Positions 10,526-19,738 are shown, numbered from the stretch's first letter. The stretch is 64,000 nt of DNA from Leptospira biflexa serovar Patoc strain 'Patoc 1 (Paris)' (GCF_000017685.1 NC_010843.1:186001-250000), one strand, 5' to 3'. Notes: generated from the sequence alone by a model not told the origin. Numbers and translations: made by a program.

Positions 10526-10690
10526 CTTTCCAAGCGACTGCGAAACGCCCGAAGGAGACCACCCATTCGGAACTTGGAAAGACTGTGTCTGGTCGGTTTT
10601 GCAACAAAGCCCAGGCGTTATTGCCCAGCCACCTCGCGGGTCAAAAATCTTTTGTTGTAACAACTACTATCCAAATGGACCACCTCCTTT
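10526..10690. ncRNA. Highly structured intergenic element, probable unassigned RNA
   Basis: Several independent pairings can be drawn. CTTTCCAAG (10526-10534) pairs perfectly with CTTGGAAAG (10573-10581). Inside it are GCG/CGC and CCGAA (10549-10553) with TTCGG (10566-10570). A second domain has TGGTC (10590-10594) with GACCA (10678-10682), enclosing TTGCAACAAA with TTTTGTTGTAA and GGC/GCC. GGAG in the first hairpin loop can pair with CTCC at 10684-10687. The 65-codon frame across it has no protein-like features. It does not match the conserved cores I know for RNase P, tmRNA, SRP RNA or common riboswitches. A 6S-like RNA or a leader of the M61 gene remain possible. Strand undecided. Confidence 0.5.
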
Positions 10691-10783
10691 GCTCATACCT
10701 TAGCTAGACCTTTTCTAGTACCCTTCAGATTTTCGGTCAAGAAAACATTTGATTAAAACTAAAATAAAAGAAGATAGTGTACT

Positions 10784-12565
10784 ATGGGAAAAGAGTTAGA
10801 AGGGAAAACAATCTCTTTGGAAGAGCAGTCTAAACCGGCTCTCAAATTACAATTTGAAGTCAGTATTTTTGACATTTACAAACATTATTACCAAGTCCGA
10901 TTGTTTGTAGAAACAAACCAAAAAGAAATCACCTTTTGTTTACCCAGTTGGACTCCCGGATCTTATATGATCCGGGACTATGCCACTCACTTACACAAAT
11001 TTAATGTACAAAATACGATCACAAAAGAAACAGTTTCATGGGAAATGGTTGATTTACACCGATGGAAACTAAACCAAGTCCCACCAAAATTTGAAATTTC
11101 TTACATCATCTATGCTTTCGAAGATTTTACAGTCAGAACCAATTACTTAGAAACTGAGTTTGGCTTTATCAATCCCCCTGCCCTCTTTTTATATCCAGAA
11201 GGAAAATTAGACACTCCCATGAGTGTGGAATTCAAAGTCTCAGAACTATTTCCAAACGTATATTGCAGTTTACCTCGGGATGAAAACAACCCTCATCAAT
11301 TTTATGCAGATCATTTCGATGAACTTTTTGATTCACCATTCCAATTGAGTAAAAAAAACTCAGTTTTTTTTAGTGCCGGGACCACCAAACATGAATTACT
11401 CATAGAAGGTGATGTCCCATTTGATTTCAAAACAAAACTCACCAATGATTTACAAAAAATCGCAGAGACACAGATCCAGTGGATGGGAGAAAGTCCAAAT
11501 TTATATTACCTTTTTGTTCTTAATTTAAGTTTACCAGCCTATGGTGGTTTGGAACACAAAGCATCTAGTATCAATTACTTTAATCCTGAACTCATTCATG
11601 ATGATGAAGAATACAAACGACTTTTGGAACTTTTATCACATGAATATTTCCATCTTTGGAATATCAAACGCATCCGTCCGTTAGCCCTAGGTCCGTTTGA
11701 TTACCAAAAACCGAACCTCACTCGGGAACTTTGGATTGCCGAAGGTTTTACTAGTTTTTATGATGCTTATTTTTTATTTCATTCTGGTTTTTTAAGTATT
11801 GAAGATTATTTAAACAAACTACAGTCCGATATTTTTTCATTGGAGGACAATGAAGCAGATTTTTGGATGAGTTTAGAAGAATCCTCCTTCACAGCTTGGA
11901 CAAAATACTACAAACGAAACGGGAACAGTCATAACATCACTGTATCTTATTATACAAAAGGTGGAGTTCTTGCCTTGTGTATGAATTTATTTTTGTTACA
12001 CGAATCGAAAGAGAAAAAAACAATCCGCCATGTATTTCACAAATTAAATGAAGTTTTTGTGAAAGGAAAACAAAGAGGATTCACCAAACAAGAATTCTTC
12101 GAAACAGTTAAAGAAGTGACTGGCGTTGACTTAAAAAAAGAATTTAATGATTATTTAGAATTCCCGAAACCAATTCCAGTTGATTTTTATCTTGATTTGA
12201 TTGGAATCCATCGAATCCAAATTGATATGGTGGGAGAAACAGGATTCAAAACAAAAGAAAAAAATGGAAATTTATTTGTACAAAAAATCCTACATAGATC
12301 AGATGTTGATTCCATAGATTTAATGTTAGACGATGAAATTTTAGCTATCAACGGTAAAAGAGCAAGTAACTCACTTTTACAAAAATTGGAAAAAAATTTG
12401 AGACCTGGAGAAAAATTTCATCTCATTTTATCCCGAGCGGGGAAAGTCAAAGAAACAATGGTCACAGCGATCGGTAATTATAAAACAAGGAAATTTGTGA
12501 TCTCAGAAGATTGTAGTGTAGAGAAAAAAGAACTCAGAGAATATTTTTTAAGGAACATTGTATAA
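10784..12565 (+). CDS. M61-family glycyl-aminopeptidase-like metallopeptidase with PDZ domain
   Basis: 593 residues. An N-terminal beta domain (~20-170) is followed by a thermolysin-like catalytic domain with the M61 signature HEYFHLWNIKRIRP (the HExxH zinc motif, ~residues 288-301) and a downstream Glu in WIAEGFTSFYD. A C-terminal PDZ region (~490-570) contains LDDEILAINGKRAS. Family members release N-terminal Gly/Ala from peptides. No signal peptide is seen, so the enzyme is probably cytoplasmic. It ends in TAATG, overlapping the corA start by one base, so the two are translationally coupled. Confidence 0.92.
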   Translation: MGKELEGKTISLEEQSKPALKLQFEVSIFDIYKHYYQVRLFVETNQKEITFCLPSWTPGSYMIRDYATHLHKFNVQNTITKETVSWEMVDLHRWKLNQVPPKFEISYIIYAFEDFTVRTNYLETEFGFINPPALFLYPEGKLDTPMSVEFKVSELFPNVYCSLPRDENNPHQFYADHFDELFDSPFQLSKKNSVFFSAGTTKHELLIEGDVPFDFKTKLTNDLQKIAETQIQWMGESPNLYYLFVLNLSLPAYGGLEHKASSINYFNPELIHDDEEYKRLLELLSHEYFHLWNIKRIRPLALGPFDYQKPNLTRELWIAEGFTSFYDAYFLFHSGFLSIEDYLNKLQSDIFSLEDNEADFWMSLEESSFTAWTKYYKRNGNSHNITVSYYTKGGVLALCMNLFLLHESKEKKTIRHVFHKLNEVFVKGKQRGFTKQEFFETVKEVTGVDLKKEFNDYLEFPKPIPVDFYLDLIGIHRIQIDMVGETGFKTKEKNGNLFVQKILHRSDVDSIDLMLDDEILAINGKRASNSLLQKLEKNLRPGEKFHLILSRAGKVKETMVTAIGNYKTRKFVISEDCSVEKKELREYFLRNIV

Positions 12566-13524
12566 TGCCTGCATTATTTAATTACATTTTAACTCCATCC
12601 TCAAAAGAAGAAGTTTTGTTGGATACCCCACTCCCTCTCTCTCATAAACATCCGAAACATTGGATCCACATAACTGCCGAAAACGAAGAAAAGCTCACCT
12701 TTTTGTTCCAAAAACACAATATCCATCAGTTGACGATTGAAGATATTTTAAACCCAAACAGCCGGATCAAATTGGAAAAGTTCCCAAATTATATATTTTT
12801 TATATTTAGAGGATTCCATTATGAACGGAACCAACTGACATTGAAGAATTTCAACTTCATCTTAACTCCAAACCAAATCATCTCCCTTACATTAGATTAT
12901 AGAGAAAGTATTGGTAATATGATCGAAGATTGGAAAACCAATAATAAAGTATTGTCAAAGGGGTATGAATTCATTGTACATAAAATTTTGGATATCGAAA
13001 CAGATCATACTTTGGCCATCACACAAAAGATTGAAGAACGTATCGATCATTTTGAAGACCAAATTTTCAGCAATGCCAAATCACTCGATATCAGCAATGT
13101 GTATAGTTTAAGGTCTAGTTTACTCTCCATCAAAAAAGGGATGTTACAAAACAAAGAAGTATTGGAAGATTTGGAGAAAATCAAAAATAGTTTTTTTAGT
13201 GATGAAGCAGATGCTTTTTTTCGCGACGTAAGAGACCATTCCATTCGGATTTTGGAACTTGTTGATAGTAATATTGAATCAATCTCATCTGCACTCGAAG
13301 CTCATATCGCCATATCTACCAGAAAAACAAATGAAATCATGAAAATCCTTACCATCATGACAGCGATCATGTTACCCATGTCACTTGTAGCGGGGATTTA
13401 TGGCATGAATTTTCGACATATGCCAACCTTAGAATGGGAATATGGTTTTGTATCTGCCATTAGTGCGATGGGACTACTCGGCTTTTTAATGTTAGTTTAT
13501 TTTAGAATCAAACGTTGGTATTAA
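12565..13524 (+). CDS. corA: CorA-family magnesium/divalent cation channel
   Basis: 319 residues. The long N-terminal cytoplasmic funnel is rich in charged helices, including a long stalk helix. Two C-terminal transmembrane helices follow, with the defining YGMNF selectivity motif at the end of the first (~residue 288). The loop after GMN is HMPTLEWEYG. The family forms pentameric Mg2+ (or Co2+/Ni2+) channels in the inner membrane. Length is normal. Translation is coupled to the peptidase upstream by a one-base overlap, although no functional link between the two is evident. Confidence 0.93.
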   Translation: MPALFNYILTPSSKEEVLLDTPLPLSHKHPKHWIHITAENEEKLTFLFQKHNIHQLTIEDILNPNSRIKLEKFPNYIFFIFRGFHYERNQLTLKNFNFILTPNQIISLTLDYRESIGNMIEDWKTNNKVLSKGYEFIVHKILDIETDHTLAITQKIEERIDHFEDQIFSNAKSLDISNVYSLRSSLLSIKKGMLQNKEVLEDLEKIKNSFFSDEADAFFRDVRDHSIRILELVDSNIESISSALEAHIAISTRKTNEIMKILTIMTAIMLPMSLVAGIYGMNFRHMPTLEWEYGFVSAISAMGLLGFLMLVYFRIKRWY

Positions 13525-13555
13525 TGTAATTTACAAATACGAAATAGGTTAGAAC

Positions 13556-15370
13556 TCAAAGCAAATTTCGAATCTGTACAAAAAGTTCTGGATCCTCTTT
13601 CGGAGGGTCTACTTCTCCACGAATCCACTGGTTGAGTAGATCTTTGAGTCTTTTGTTTGCGGTATCAAACTCAGGAGAATTTGGAAACACAATCACAGAA
13701 TGAGGTTTGATTGACTTCCCCGTCGTTGATAAAAAGGCAAAATCAGGAATCATTTTTTCTAATGTCTCAGCTGAAAATGCAGGATAGTTCATCCCTAGCC
13801 AATCCACGGATGGTAAACAATTTTTATTAAAATATGCATCACTTAGTGCTGAGACAAGTGCCTTTTTTAATTGTTGTTTTTTCTCTTTTTCAAGACGTTC
13901 TTCTCTATCACGAAGTTTTTTCTTAAAAAAGTTTTCCCTACGTTTTTGATATAAAAACTGACGATCCATTTGCAAAAAAGTTAAGATGGATTTTGCTTTC
14001 GCATAACCAGAGTTTACGATAGGTGTGATTCCTAAAAAATAAAATAATTTATAAAACCAAGGGATATAATTGAAGTAAACCGATTGTAAATTTTTCCCAT
14101 ATGTTTTTACAAACTCTTCATCTTTGAAGATAGGTTTGAGTTCTTTTTCATTCAGTTCCAAAATTGCTTTTAAATATAAGATATGTTCGGTGGTAAATCG
14201 ATAGTTTTGGTAAATTAGGTTATTGATTTCTTTGATATTGGATTGGTTGTTATTGACAAAAACAGCAATTCTAGAATCGGCATCATGCCATTCCGCAGAC
14301 AACACTTTTGGGTTTTTTCTAAGTAAATCAACAATCACCAAATTGTGTTCATCGTCTTTTTCCAAATTGATTCGTAATAATCTGGAATCAAAGTCAAATT
14401 GGCTATCTAACATTTTCATGTAGACTTTTAATAACCGATCGACTTCTTTTTTTTTCTCTAACTCGGCATACTTAACCGCAATTTCTGTGACTTTTTTAAG
14501 ATTGTGAACAAAAGAATAAAAACCATTCTCTTTTAGGATTTCTTTAAATCCATAAAGAACATCCACTTTAGCACGAATGATTTCAATTTCATTGATCTCA
14601 ACATCACCCGCACCTGGAGAGAACAATCGATCGAGGGCTAACCGTATCTCAGAGTCAAAGGCTTTGGCCAATGGTTCCACCTTTGTCATCAAATACTCGT
14701 TGGCAATGTTTAGAAATTGGGCCGCTTCGGATTCAGGGACGTAATAAAAACCAATGTGAGGTAATACAATGACTTTTGCCTCGGCAGCCAATTCATCTAT
14801 GATGAGACCGCGTGATCGAGTTAACATTTCTTTTGATGGTTGGAGTGGGAATTGTTTTGGATCAAGTAAATTGTCTAATTCATCACCTGACCCATTATCT
14901 TCTTTATAATCAATATCTGCAAGTTTGTTTAAAATATTCCGCCACGTATCTTCTGTTAGGATGCGTTTGTTTTGCACATATTGGTAAAGATGTTCTGCAG
15001 AACGTCCGATCAAAAGTTTATAGGGTTCTTCTAATGGCATCCCCCCAGGCAAACCAACTAAAAACGTAACTAGTCTTAATTCACCAACGTCTGCATCATA
15101 CTTAATTTCAAATAATTGAGTTGTGAGACCATAATCAATGAGTTCCCACATCTGATCGATGGCCGTTTCCCTGTCCATTTTGAGTTTCTCAAAATTGGAA
15201 TCTGTGGGTCGAAAGAGGTGCCCTCCTTCAATGTTCTCTCTAGAACTTTGCGCTTCGACCGTTTTCATAATCGAAAGAGCTTCTTTTTGTAAGATGATCC
15301 CAGAGGACCTACCCAAATTTTCTTTGGTAGTGAGTTGTAAAAAATGATCGTGAGGAGGGGATATTCTCAT
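13556..15370 (-). CDS. Conserved hypothetical protein of unknown function (604 aa)
   Basis: 604 residues, hydrophilic, with no signal peptide. A strongly basic/acidic coiled-coil segment (KKKLRDREERLEKEKKQQLKKA) lies near residues 480-505, and a short hydrophobic stretch (YIPWFYKLFYFLGI) precedes it. I do not recognise a catalytic motif. It is the last gene of the minus-strand run efp-mtnB-SDR-SDR, 3 bp after the SDR stop, so it is very probably co-transcribed. The start at ATG 15370 overlaps nothing; a later Met at residue 35 is possible. A cytoplasmic regulatory or structural role is as much as can be said. Confidence 0.7.
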   Translation of the reverse strand: MRISPPHDHFLQLTTKENLGRSSGIILQKEALSIMKTVEAQSSRENIEGGHLFRPTDSNFEKLKMDRETAIDQMWELIDYGLTTQLFEIKYDADVGELRLVTFLVGLPGGMPLEEPYKLLIGRSAEHLYQYVQNKRILTEDTWRNILNKLADIDYKEDNGSGDELDNLLDPKQFPLQPSKEMLTRSRGLIIDELAAEAKVIVLPHIGFYYVPESEAAQFLNIANEYLMTKVEPLAKAFDSEIRLALDRLFSPGAGDVEINEIEIIRAKVDVLYGFKEILKENGFYSFVHNLKKVTEIAVKYAELEKKKEVDRLLKVYMKMLDSQFDFDSRLLRINLEKDDEHNLVIVDLLRKNPKVLSAEWHDADSRIAVFVNNNQSNIKEINNLIYQNYRFTTEHILYLKAILELNEKELKPIFKDEEFVKTYGKNLQSVYFNYIPWFYKLFYFLGITPIVNSGYAKAKSILTFLQMDRQFLYQKRRENFFKKKLRDREERLEKEKKQQLKKALVSALSDAYFNKNCLPSVDWLGMNYPAFSAETLEKMIPDFAFLSTTGKSIKPHSVIVFPNSPEFDTANKRLKDLLNQWIRGEVDPPKEDPELFVQIRNLL

Positions 15371-15373
15371 ACG

Positions 15374-16111
15374 TTAAATGGCAGTGATCCCACCATCAAC
15401 GGCCCAATTGGATCCTGTGATGTAACCAGATTCTTTTTGCAGAAGGAAATTCACAACACGAGCGATTTCCGAAGGTTCTGCAATTCGTTTGACAGGCGTT
15501 ATATTGATAATTTTTGATTTATGATCTGAAATTTGGTCTTCTTGAATGCCCATACTTGTATCCACATAACCTGGACTCACTGCATTCGCTGTGATCCCAA
15601 ATTTCCCCCACTCATCTGCGATAGACTTGATAAATCCAACTAACCCATGTTTGGAGGCAGAATAAGCGACAGAATTTCCCGATCCTACAATTGATAAGGA
15701 AGAAGCAATGGCCACCATCCTTCCAAAATTTAGTTTCTTAAAAATCGGTAATACAATTTTAGATAGGAGATACAAACTTGTGAGATTGATTCGGAAGATG
15801 GACTCCCATTCTTCAATGGAGACATCAGTGATCGGATGGTAAGGTCCACCATATCCTGCTGTATGAACAATCCCATAAAGATCTCCCATGCCTGAGGACT
15901 CCGTGATGATTTTAGACAAACTCCTTTCGACCACAAATGGGGTTTCCGAAAGGTCTACTTCCCGATAGGTTTCCTGTAGAATGGGTTCCAAGGGCCGGAC
16001 TTTGTCCAGATTCCAAACCGAAAACCCTGAGAGAACAAGGGTTCTTACGATTTCTCGTCCAATCCCACCACTGCCACCTGTCACGAGAACAATCGAATCC
16101 TTGATTTCCAT
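15374..16111 (-). CDS. Short-chain dehydrogenase/reductase (FabG-like)
   Basis: 245 residues with a complete classical SDR set: TGGSGGIG dinucleotide motif at ~11-18, catalytic Ser in ASSLS, YSASK catalytic Tyr/Lys near 158-162, and the C-terminal SGYITGSNWAVDGG typical of 3-oxoacyl-ACP-reductase-like enzymes. It is an NAD(P)-dependent oxidoreductase of unknown substrate, 5 bp downstream of a second SDR in the same operon. The two are not close copies, so they probably act on different steps or substrates. Confidence 0.9.
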   Translation of the reverse strand: MEIKDSIVLVTGGSGGIGREIVRTLVLSGFSVWNLDKVRPLEPILQETYREVDLSETPFVVERSLSKIITESSGMGDLYGIVHTAGYGGPYHPITDVSIEEWESIFRINLTSLYLLSKIVLPIFKKLNFGRMVAIASSLSIVGSGNSVAYSASKHGLVGFIKSIADEWGKFGITANAVSPGYVDTSMGIQEDQISDHKSKIINITPVKRIAEPSEIARVVNFLLQKESGYITGSNWAVDGGITAI

Positions 16112-16116
16112 CGGAC

Positions 16117-16854
16117 CTACAAAATTCCTTTTTTTGGGGTAATGGATAAGTCATCCACAAAGATTGATTTTGGCAACTGGGAAATACTCCACAAATACTC
16201 GGAAATGTCCGAAATTGAAACCATCTCATTCTTGTCAAACTCAGGTCTCGAGTCCCAAATTTCGGTCGCAACGGCGCCAAGACTCACATGGACCACCTTG
16301 GTTCCAAATGGTTTCCACTCTTCTCTGAGGGCACGGGTAATCCCAAGGACCGCGTGTTTCGAAGCGCAATAGGTTACCGATTCGCTAAAACCTTGTTTGC
16401 CCGCAGTGGATCCTAAAAACACAAAGGTCGCTTTATTGGGAAAGAAAGGAATGTGGTGAGAATAGAATTTCGATAACAAAATCAGGGAATGGACGTTCAG
16501 TTCAAAATGAGATTCTAACTCTTTTTTTTTCAGAAGGTCAATGGGTCCAAAGATTCCATCACCCAAAGCAAAATACACAATGAGTTCTGGACGATTGTAA
16601 AAAGGTGCTGAGGGAAGTACATTGTGACCAAACATTCCAGCAAGAGATAGTTCGAAAGACCTTAAGTCTTTTTGGTCGGTGGCATCAAATTGGAATGTCC
16701 CCGCTTCTCCTTTCGAGAAAGTATTCAGAGGGAGTTCCCCTTTTCTAGAAAATCCAAAGAGGGAAACTGTTGGATCCTGTAAAAAACGATCATAAAGACC
16801 TTTGCCGATCCCAGAACCAATGCCAAATATATGAACGTGTTTTGTTTGTGTCAT
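16117..16854 (-). CDS. Short-chain dehydrogenase/reductase, divergent
   Basis: 245 residues. The N-terminal GIGSGIGKGL motif replaces the usual TGxxxGIG, with HIF in the beta-strand. The active-site YCASK is intact, as is the LGSTAG Ser region. The cofactor-binding loop is therefore degenerate but recognisable. It starts at ATG 16854, overlapping the mtnB stop by 4 bases (ATGA), so translation is coupled. The C-terminus (SIFVDDLSITPKKGIL) lacks the GG tail of FabG-type enzymes. Substrate unknown. Confidence 0.87.
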   Translation of the reverse strand: MTQTKHVHIFGIGSGIGKGLYDRFLQDPTVSLFGFSRKGELPLNTFSKGEAGTFQFDATDQKDLRSFELSLAGMFGHNVLPSAPFYNRPELIVYFALGDGIFGPIDLLKKKELESHFELNVHSLILLSKFYSHHIPFFPNKATFVFLGSTAGKQGFSESVTYCASKHAVLGITRALREEWKPFGTKVVHVSLGAVATEIWDSRPEFDKNEMVSISDISEYLWSISQLPKSIFVDDLSITPKKGIL

Positions 16855-17480
16855 ACCTTACGTGCCATCACTTGCAAAAGGAAATGAACGGCTTCCAAAT
16901 GTTTGTTGGCTTCCGCGATACTCTTTCCCCAAACCGTTGGGCCATGCCCTTCAATGAGGAGGAAAGGAACTTTAGGAATTCCAACAGATATAAAGTAACG
17001 TTTGATTTCATCTGCAATCGTTGGTACATGAGTGTGATTATAAAACACTGGCATAGTGAGATTTGGTTTTTCATCCCAAATTCCAAATGCTTTGATGATT
17101 TCGATCGGTGGAATGGGAATCTCACGGGAACCCTCTTCCTTTCCAACACCAAACTCGAGTAAGTTGGAATCAATGGTATGGACATGCAAACAGCAGCCAA
17201 TGTCTGGCATTTGCGAATACAACACTTGGTGGATACTGGTTTCAGCAGATGGTTTTAATCCATCACTGGCTTTGAGGAGAGTTCCGTCCGCCACAGAAAC
17301 ACATACAAAATCAGTGTCTTTTAATTCACCTTTGTGTTTGCCAGAAGCTGTGATCCAAAACTGATCCCGTGATGATCCATCACGGGTAGAGAGGTTCCCA
17401 GCAGTGGCATACATCCACTGCCGTTCATAATAGAGATGAGAAAGTTTGGTAATTTCTTGTAAGGAAGTAATCAAATCCAA
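16851..17480 (-). CDS. mtnB: Methylthioribulose-1-phosphate dehydratase
   Basis: 209 residues, a class II aldolase/adducin-fold enzyme that dehydrates 5-methylthioribulose-1-phosphate in the methionine salvage pathway. Visible signatures are GNLS near the N-terminus, the substrate loop ITASGKHKGEL, CLHVHT with the two zinc histidines, and a third His in LLIEGHGPTVWG. Length is as expected for MtnB. The only plausible start is TTG at 17480, two bases after the efp stop. No other Mtn gene is in the window. Confidence 0.87.
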   Translation of the reverse strand: MDLITSLQEITKLSHLYYERQWMYATAGNLSTRDGSSRDQFWITASGKHKGELKDTDFVCVSVADGTLLKASDGLKPSAETSIHQVLYSQMPDIGCCLHVHTIDSNLLEFGVGKEEGSREIPIPPIEIIKAFGIWDEKPNLTMPVFYNHTHVPTIADEIKRYFISVGIPKVPFLLIEGHGPTVWGKSIAEANKHLEAVHFLLQVMARKV

Positions 17481-17482
17481 AT

Positions 17483-18049
17483 CTATTTGTTGACGCGCTC
17501 CACGTAACTTAAATCTCTTAAATCGATTTTGACTGTGTCACCTTGTTTGATGAAGATGGGAACTTGGACTTCTCCACCAGTTTCGACTGTCACTCGTTTG
17601 AGAGCAAGGCCTGTTGTGTCCCCTTTTAAACCATCTTCGGCATAGGTTACTTCCAATATAGCAAAGTTAGGAGGTGTTACACCGATTGGTTTGTCGTTGT
17701 AAAATGCAACTTCCACCGGTGTTTCTTCTTTCATAAACGGAAGGATGTCTTCCACATAATCTTTGGATACAGGGATTTGTTCGTAATCATTGACGTCCAT
17801 AAAAATGATCTGGTCACCATCCGCATAACAATACTGCATCTTACGACGTTCCAAATCCACACTTTCTAATTTTTCAGCGGCTTTGAATGTCCTTTCAATA
17901 GAGGAATCGCGGACAATGTTTTTCAGTTTGGTACGGATGAATGCAGACCCCTTTCCTGGGTTTACAAATTCTGTTTTGACGACGGAATAAAGCTCATTGT
18001 CTATTTTGAGGATCATTCCTTTTTTTACTTCTGTGATGCCTAAGTTCAT
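17483..18049 (-). CDS. efp: Translation elongation factor P
   Basis: 188 residues from ATG 18049, which gives the exact family length. An upstream in-frame ATG at 18112 would add 21 non-conserved residues. The three beta-barrel domains are intact. The domain-I loop is NPGKGSAF with Lys33 at its tip, the residue that receives (R)-beta-lysine in EpmA/EpmB organisms. EF-P rescues ribosomes stalled at polyproline. It is the first gene of a five-gene operon and diverges from a KamA/EpmB-type gene 68 bp away, which strongly supports lysyl-type modification. Confidence 0.97.
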   Translation of the reverse strand: MNLGITEVKKGMILKIDNELYSVVKTEFVNPGKGSAFIRTKLKNIVRDSSIERTFKAAEKLESVDLERRKMQYCYADGDQIIFMDVNDYEQIPVSKDYVEDILPFMKEETPVEVAFYNDKPIGVTPPNFAILEVTYAEDGLKGDTTGLALKRVTVETGGEVQVPIFIKQGDTVKIDLRDLSYVERVNK

Positions 18050-18117
18050 AATTTCGTTACTCGTAAACAAAATCCGAGGGACTTGGCATAGTGTCAACCG
18101 AAGTATGGTCATAAGTC

Positions 18118-19182
18118 ATGACTTGGTCCGATTGGAAATGGCAATTACAAAACCGCATCACGCAATTAGCGGATTTGGAAACCAAAATCACCCTCACAAC
18201 AGAAGAGAGGGATTCCTTTGCAAAAGCCTATGACCAGTTCCAATTTGCAGTGACTCCCTATTACCTGGGACGCATAGACAACAAAGACCCCCATTGCCCC
18301 ATCCGAAAACAAATCCTACCAAGGGCGGGAGAACTTGTCCGTAAACAGAATGAAACAGACGATCCCTTAGCGGAAGAAATCCATATGCCTGTGAAAGGTG
18401 TGACCCACCGGTACCCAGACCGAGCCATTTGGTACATTTCGCATGTTTGTGCTGTTTACTGTCGTTTCTGCACACGGAAACGAAAGGTTTCCACTCCCGA
18501 AGAAACACCCAATCGAAGTGAATGGGAAAAGGCATTGGACTACTTCCGTGGGGAAACTAAACTCAAAGAAGTGATTTTGTCGGGAGGAGACCCCCTCACC
18601 CTTTCTGATTCTTCCTTGGATTATCTTTTGGGTGAGTTAAAAAAAATCCCACACCTGAACCAAATCCGAATCCACACACGCCACCCCGTGACCATGCCCA
18701 TGCGTCTCACCGAAAGTTTGAATTCTGTTTTTTCCAAATACTTCCCATTGTATATGGTCACTCATTTCAACCACCCGAATGAAATCTCAGACGAAACAAA
18801 ATTTTATGTGATGAGAATGATCAAAGAAGGGCATGTTTCGATCTTCAACCAATCGGTGTTACTGTCAGGGATCAATGATGATGCCAACATACTTTCCGAC
18901 TTAAACTACAAATTGATTTCGATTGGGATCAAACCCTATTACCTCCACCAATGCGATGAAGTGTTTGGCAGTTCTGATTTTGTTGTCCCTTTGGAAAAAG
19001 GAATTGAAATCTATCGCAAACTCAGGGGGTTCCATTCAGGGATTACCATCCCAAGTTATGTGAAAGACCTAACAGGTGGTGGTGGCAAAGTATTACTTTC
19101 TCCCGATTATCTGCAGAAAAAAACAGATAAAGGTTACCTTTTCCAAAATTATTTAGGAGATGAATATGAAGTGGGCCATTAA
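18118..19182 (+). CDS. epmB: KamA/EpmB-family radical SAM lysine 2,3-aminomutase
   Basis: 354 residues. Radical-SAM CxxxCxxC at Cys111, Cys115 and Cys118 (CAVYCRFCTRKRK), then ILSGGDPL and HTRHPVT typical of the KamA barrel, and DLTGGGGKV near the C-terminus. Length matches the short EpmB type rather than the longer catabolic KamA, although the cluster sequence itself is KamA-like. It converts (S)-alpha-lysine to beta-lysine; beside efp, the likely role is supplying (R)-beta-lysine for EF-P modification. The symbol rests on this context. Its 3' end overlaps the next lipoprotein gene. Confidence 0.85.
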   Translation: MTWSDWKWQLQNRITQLADLETKITLTTEERDSFAKAYDQFQFAVTPYYLGRIDNKDPHCPIRKQILPRAGELVRKQNETDDPLAEEIHMPVKGVTHRYPDRAIWYISHVCAVYCRFCTRKRKVSTPEETPNRSEWEKALDYFRGETKLKEVILSGGDPLTLSDSSLDYLLGELKKIPHLNQIRIHTRHPVTMPMRLTESLNSVFSKYFPLYMVTHFNHPNEISDETKFYVMRMIKEGHVSIFNQSVLLSGINDDANILSDLNYKLISIGIKPYYLHQCDEVFGSSDFVVPLEKGIEIYRKLRGFHSGITIPSYVKDLTGGGGKVLLSPDYLQKKTDKGYLFQNYLGDEYEVGH

Positions 19183-19738
19183 TCCCGTTTTGATTTTGAT
19201 TTTAATTACTGTTAGTTTGGGATTCTCATCTTGCAAAACCACGAACCCTATTGCCAAAGCGAGAAACGAAAAAAATCCAAATCCAAATCCTAAACCAAGT
19301 GAACCCAAACAAAACATTCCCCTAACAAAGGAACTACGACTCACTTACCACGCAGTTTGGGTGGCGAAAGAAAATTTTGAGCTCAAAGAATCAATTTCAC
19401 TTTTTGGAACAGGCAACCAATACACAATCCAATTGGCAGAAACCCAAAATTTTACTTGGTTACGTTTGTCTTCCACAGACCGAGAAAACCAGTCGCAGTT
19501 CCGTTATGTGTACAAAGAAGATACCCAAAACCCTGATGTGTCCTATTTCGTTTGGGGCCAAAAAAAATGTAGTGTCCAAGTGTATCGGATGCCAGGGGGA
19601 GAATTCTACGTACGTTGGGAAGGAATCCACAATGGTTTTTTACTGGTTTTCGAATCTTCCACAAAAAAAATCGAATCTCCGAAAGAATTGGCCAAATCCT
19701 TTCATGAACTTGTCCTTGGGTCTTTAGATGTCTATTAG
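19166..19738 (+). CDS. Lipoprotein of unknown function
   Basis: 190 residues from ATG 19166. This start is preferred over the ATG two codons earlier because AGGAG lies 6 nt upstream. The signal peptide ends in the lipobox GFSSC. A low-complexity Asn/Pro/Lys linker (NPNPNPKPSEPK) tethers a globular domain with several aromatic residues (TWLRLSSTD, YFVWGQKKC, FYVRWEGIHNG). I recognise no family. The 5' end overlaps the KamA/EpmB coding end by 17 bases, so coexpression is likely but functional linkage is not shown. Confidence 0.72.
   Translation: MKWAINPVLILILITVSLGFSSCKTTNPIAKARNEKNPNPNPKPSEPKQNIPLTKELRLTYHAVWVAKENFELKESISLFGTGNQYTIQLAETQNFTWLRLSSTDRENQSQFRYVYKEDTQNPDVSYFVWGQKKCSVQVYRMPGGEFYVRWEGIHNGFLLVFESSTKKIESPKELAKSFHELVLGSLDVY

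Noticed and set aside
10650..10690. Fragment of a 16S rRNA 3' end, because GACCACCTCCTTT resembles the anti-SD tail
   Set aside because: The sequence upstream does not follow the conserved 16S helix 45 and GTAACAAGGTA order well enough; the resemblance is limited to the tail.
10510..10707. 65-codon open frame over the structured RNA region
   Set aside because: No ribosome-binding site, no protein-like composition, and its bases are explained by long stems.
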